DNA of 6,502 nucleotides. It comes from DATJUF01 sp035524095 (GTDB taxonomy: Bacteria > Desulfobacterota > Binatia > Binatales > Binataceae). Location of the stretch: the NCBI GenBank assembly GCA_035524095.1, contig DATKPK010000019.1:1-6502 (forward strand), in the 5' to 3' direction. Under the pieces are notes generated by a model. The model saw only the letters and a program-made list of their open reading frames with translations. It was not told the origin of the DNA and did no database searches. Every line of letters starts with the position of its first letter. Within the stretch, counting starts at the first letter, position 1. Of the stretch, positions 6,050 to 6,502 are shown one piece after another. The position numbers and the translations under genes were made by a program.

Positions 6050-6502
6050 ATGAAATTCATGCTCCATCTGACGCCTGCTGTGCCAGCATCTCCGATTGAG
6101 CGCGAGCGGCTTCGGCCAATCGCTCACCGCACTGACAAAACCCAACAGATGCTGGGCGAGATGGTCGAACTGGCACAGCTCGCGGAAGAACTAGGGTTCA
6201 GCGCCGTGACGTACTCGGAGCATCATTTTTATACTGAAGGCTTAGAGGCCGGGGCTACGCCGACGCCCCATCTGCTGAATCTGCTGCATCATACCAAACG
6301 GATCAAAGTGGGACCGGTGGGATTCGTGCTGCCAACCTGGGATCCAATCCGGCTCGCGCTCGATGTGGCATGGGCGGATCAGATGAGCCATGGGCGCGTC
6401 CTGGTGGGGCTTGCGCGCGGCGTTTTCCCCCGTTGGGTGAACGTCTTGGGGCAGAAGTACGGCATCCAGCCGGGGGCGCTCGGGCCGGAAGCTGAAGAGC
6501 AT
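6050..6502 (+). CDS. Luciferase-like (LLM class) flavin-dependent monooxygenase, N-terminal part; continues past the right edge
   Basis: An open frame of 151 codons runs from ATG 6050 to the last base without a stop, so the gene is cut by the window edge. The product starts MKFMLHLTPAVP and contains MVELAQLAEELGF (38-50), then YSEHHFYTEG (55-64), which carries the EHHF motif of LuxA-like alpha chains whose histidine is catalytic in bacterial luciferase. RIKVGPVGFVLPTWDPIRLA (84-103) and the ADQMSHGRVLVGLARG turn (109-124) are typical TIM-barrel strands of the family, and RWVNVLGQ follows at 128-135. A weak AAGG (6037-6040) sits 9 nt before the start; the only alternative upstream is TTG 6041. 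The enzyme would need reduced flavin and O2; the substrate is unknown. It belongs to a different branch from the NtaA-type enzyme at 1874-3205 and is probably co-transcribed with the CoA-transferase 37 nt upstream. Confidence 0.9.
   Translation, partial: MKFMLHLTPAVPASPIERERLRPIAHRTDKTQQMLGEMVELAQLAEELGFSAVTYSEHHFYTEGLEAGATPTPHLLNLLHHTKRIKVGPVGFVLPTWDPIRLALDVAWADQMSHGRVLVGLARGVFPRWVNVLGQKYGIQPGALGPEAEEH

Noticed and set aside
6013..6099. ATG directly after the CoA-transferase stop opening a 28-codon frame
   Set aside because: It is out of frame with the luciferase-like gene and lacks a ribosome-binding site; that gene's own start at 6050 explains the region.
6242..6502. 86-codon minus-strand open frame at the right edge
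   Set aside because: It is antisense to the luciferase-like gene, whose frame carries the EHHF motif and typical strands.

Overview
The window (6502 bp, moderately GC-rich by eye) is a chromosomal stretch from a bacterium. It holds the 3' end of a tRNA gene with an encoded CCA, clear Shine-Dalgarno sites, and densely packed genes for flavin-, CoA- and radical-SAM-dependent enzymes. This mix (NtaA-type and luciferase-like monooxygenases, an SCP2/lipid-transfer thiolase relative, a CaiB/BaiF CoA-transferase) is common in soil bacteria such as Candidatus Binatota, other former Deltaproteobacteria, and actinobacteria. A Binatota or deltaproteobacterial origin is my guess from protein flavour only and is not proven by the sequence.

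Layout: bases 1-52 are the 3' part of tRNA-Thr(CGU) on the + strand. A 200-nt spacer with a perfect 8-bp hairpin separates it from two minus-strand genes. These are a B12-binding-domain radical SAM protein (254-1669/1675) and, upstream of it in transcription order, an NtaA/SnaA/DmoA-type FMN-dependent monooxygenase (1874-3205). A 175-nt divergent intergenic region (3206-3380) carries a 9-bp perfect inverted repeat, one arm near each gene start. To the right, three + strand genes follow: a thiolase-fold SCP2/lipid-transfer-type protein (3381-4556), a family III (CaiB/BaiF) CoA-transferase (best start 4792, end 6012), and after 37 nt a luciferase-like flavin monooxygenase that runs off the right edge (6050-6502).

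How they may work together: the CoA-transferase could activate a carboxylic acid by moving CoA onto it, and the thiolase-fold protein could act on the acyl-CoA by carbon-carbon bond cleavage or formation. The two flavin monooxygenases could oxygenate the same or a related substrate using reduced flavin from a reductase that is not in this window. This reads as part of a catabolic island for an unidentified organic acid or xenobiotic; it is an inference from gene content and order. The radical SAM protein is separated by a 198-nt spacer and may be unrelated.

The most interesting details are a thiolase-fold protein that by hand alignment keeps the catalytic histidine but lacks the canonical cysteines, the shared inverted repeat between the divergent genes, and two start sites that the ribosome-binding sites relocate. 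I do not see a demonstrably new system, CRISPR array, insertion sequence or phage gene.
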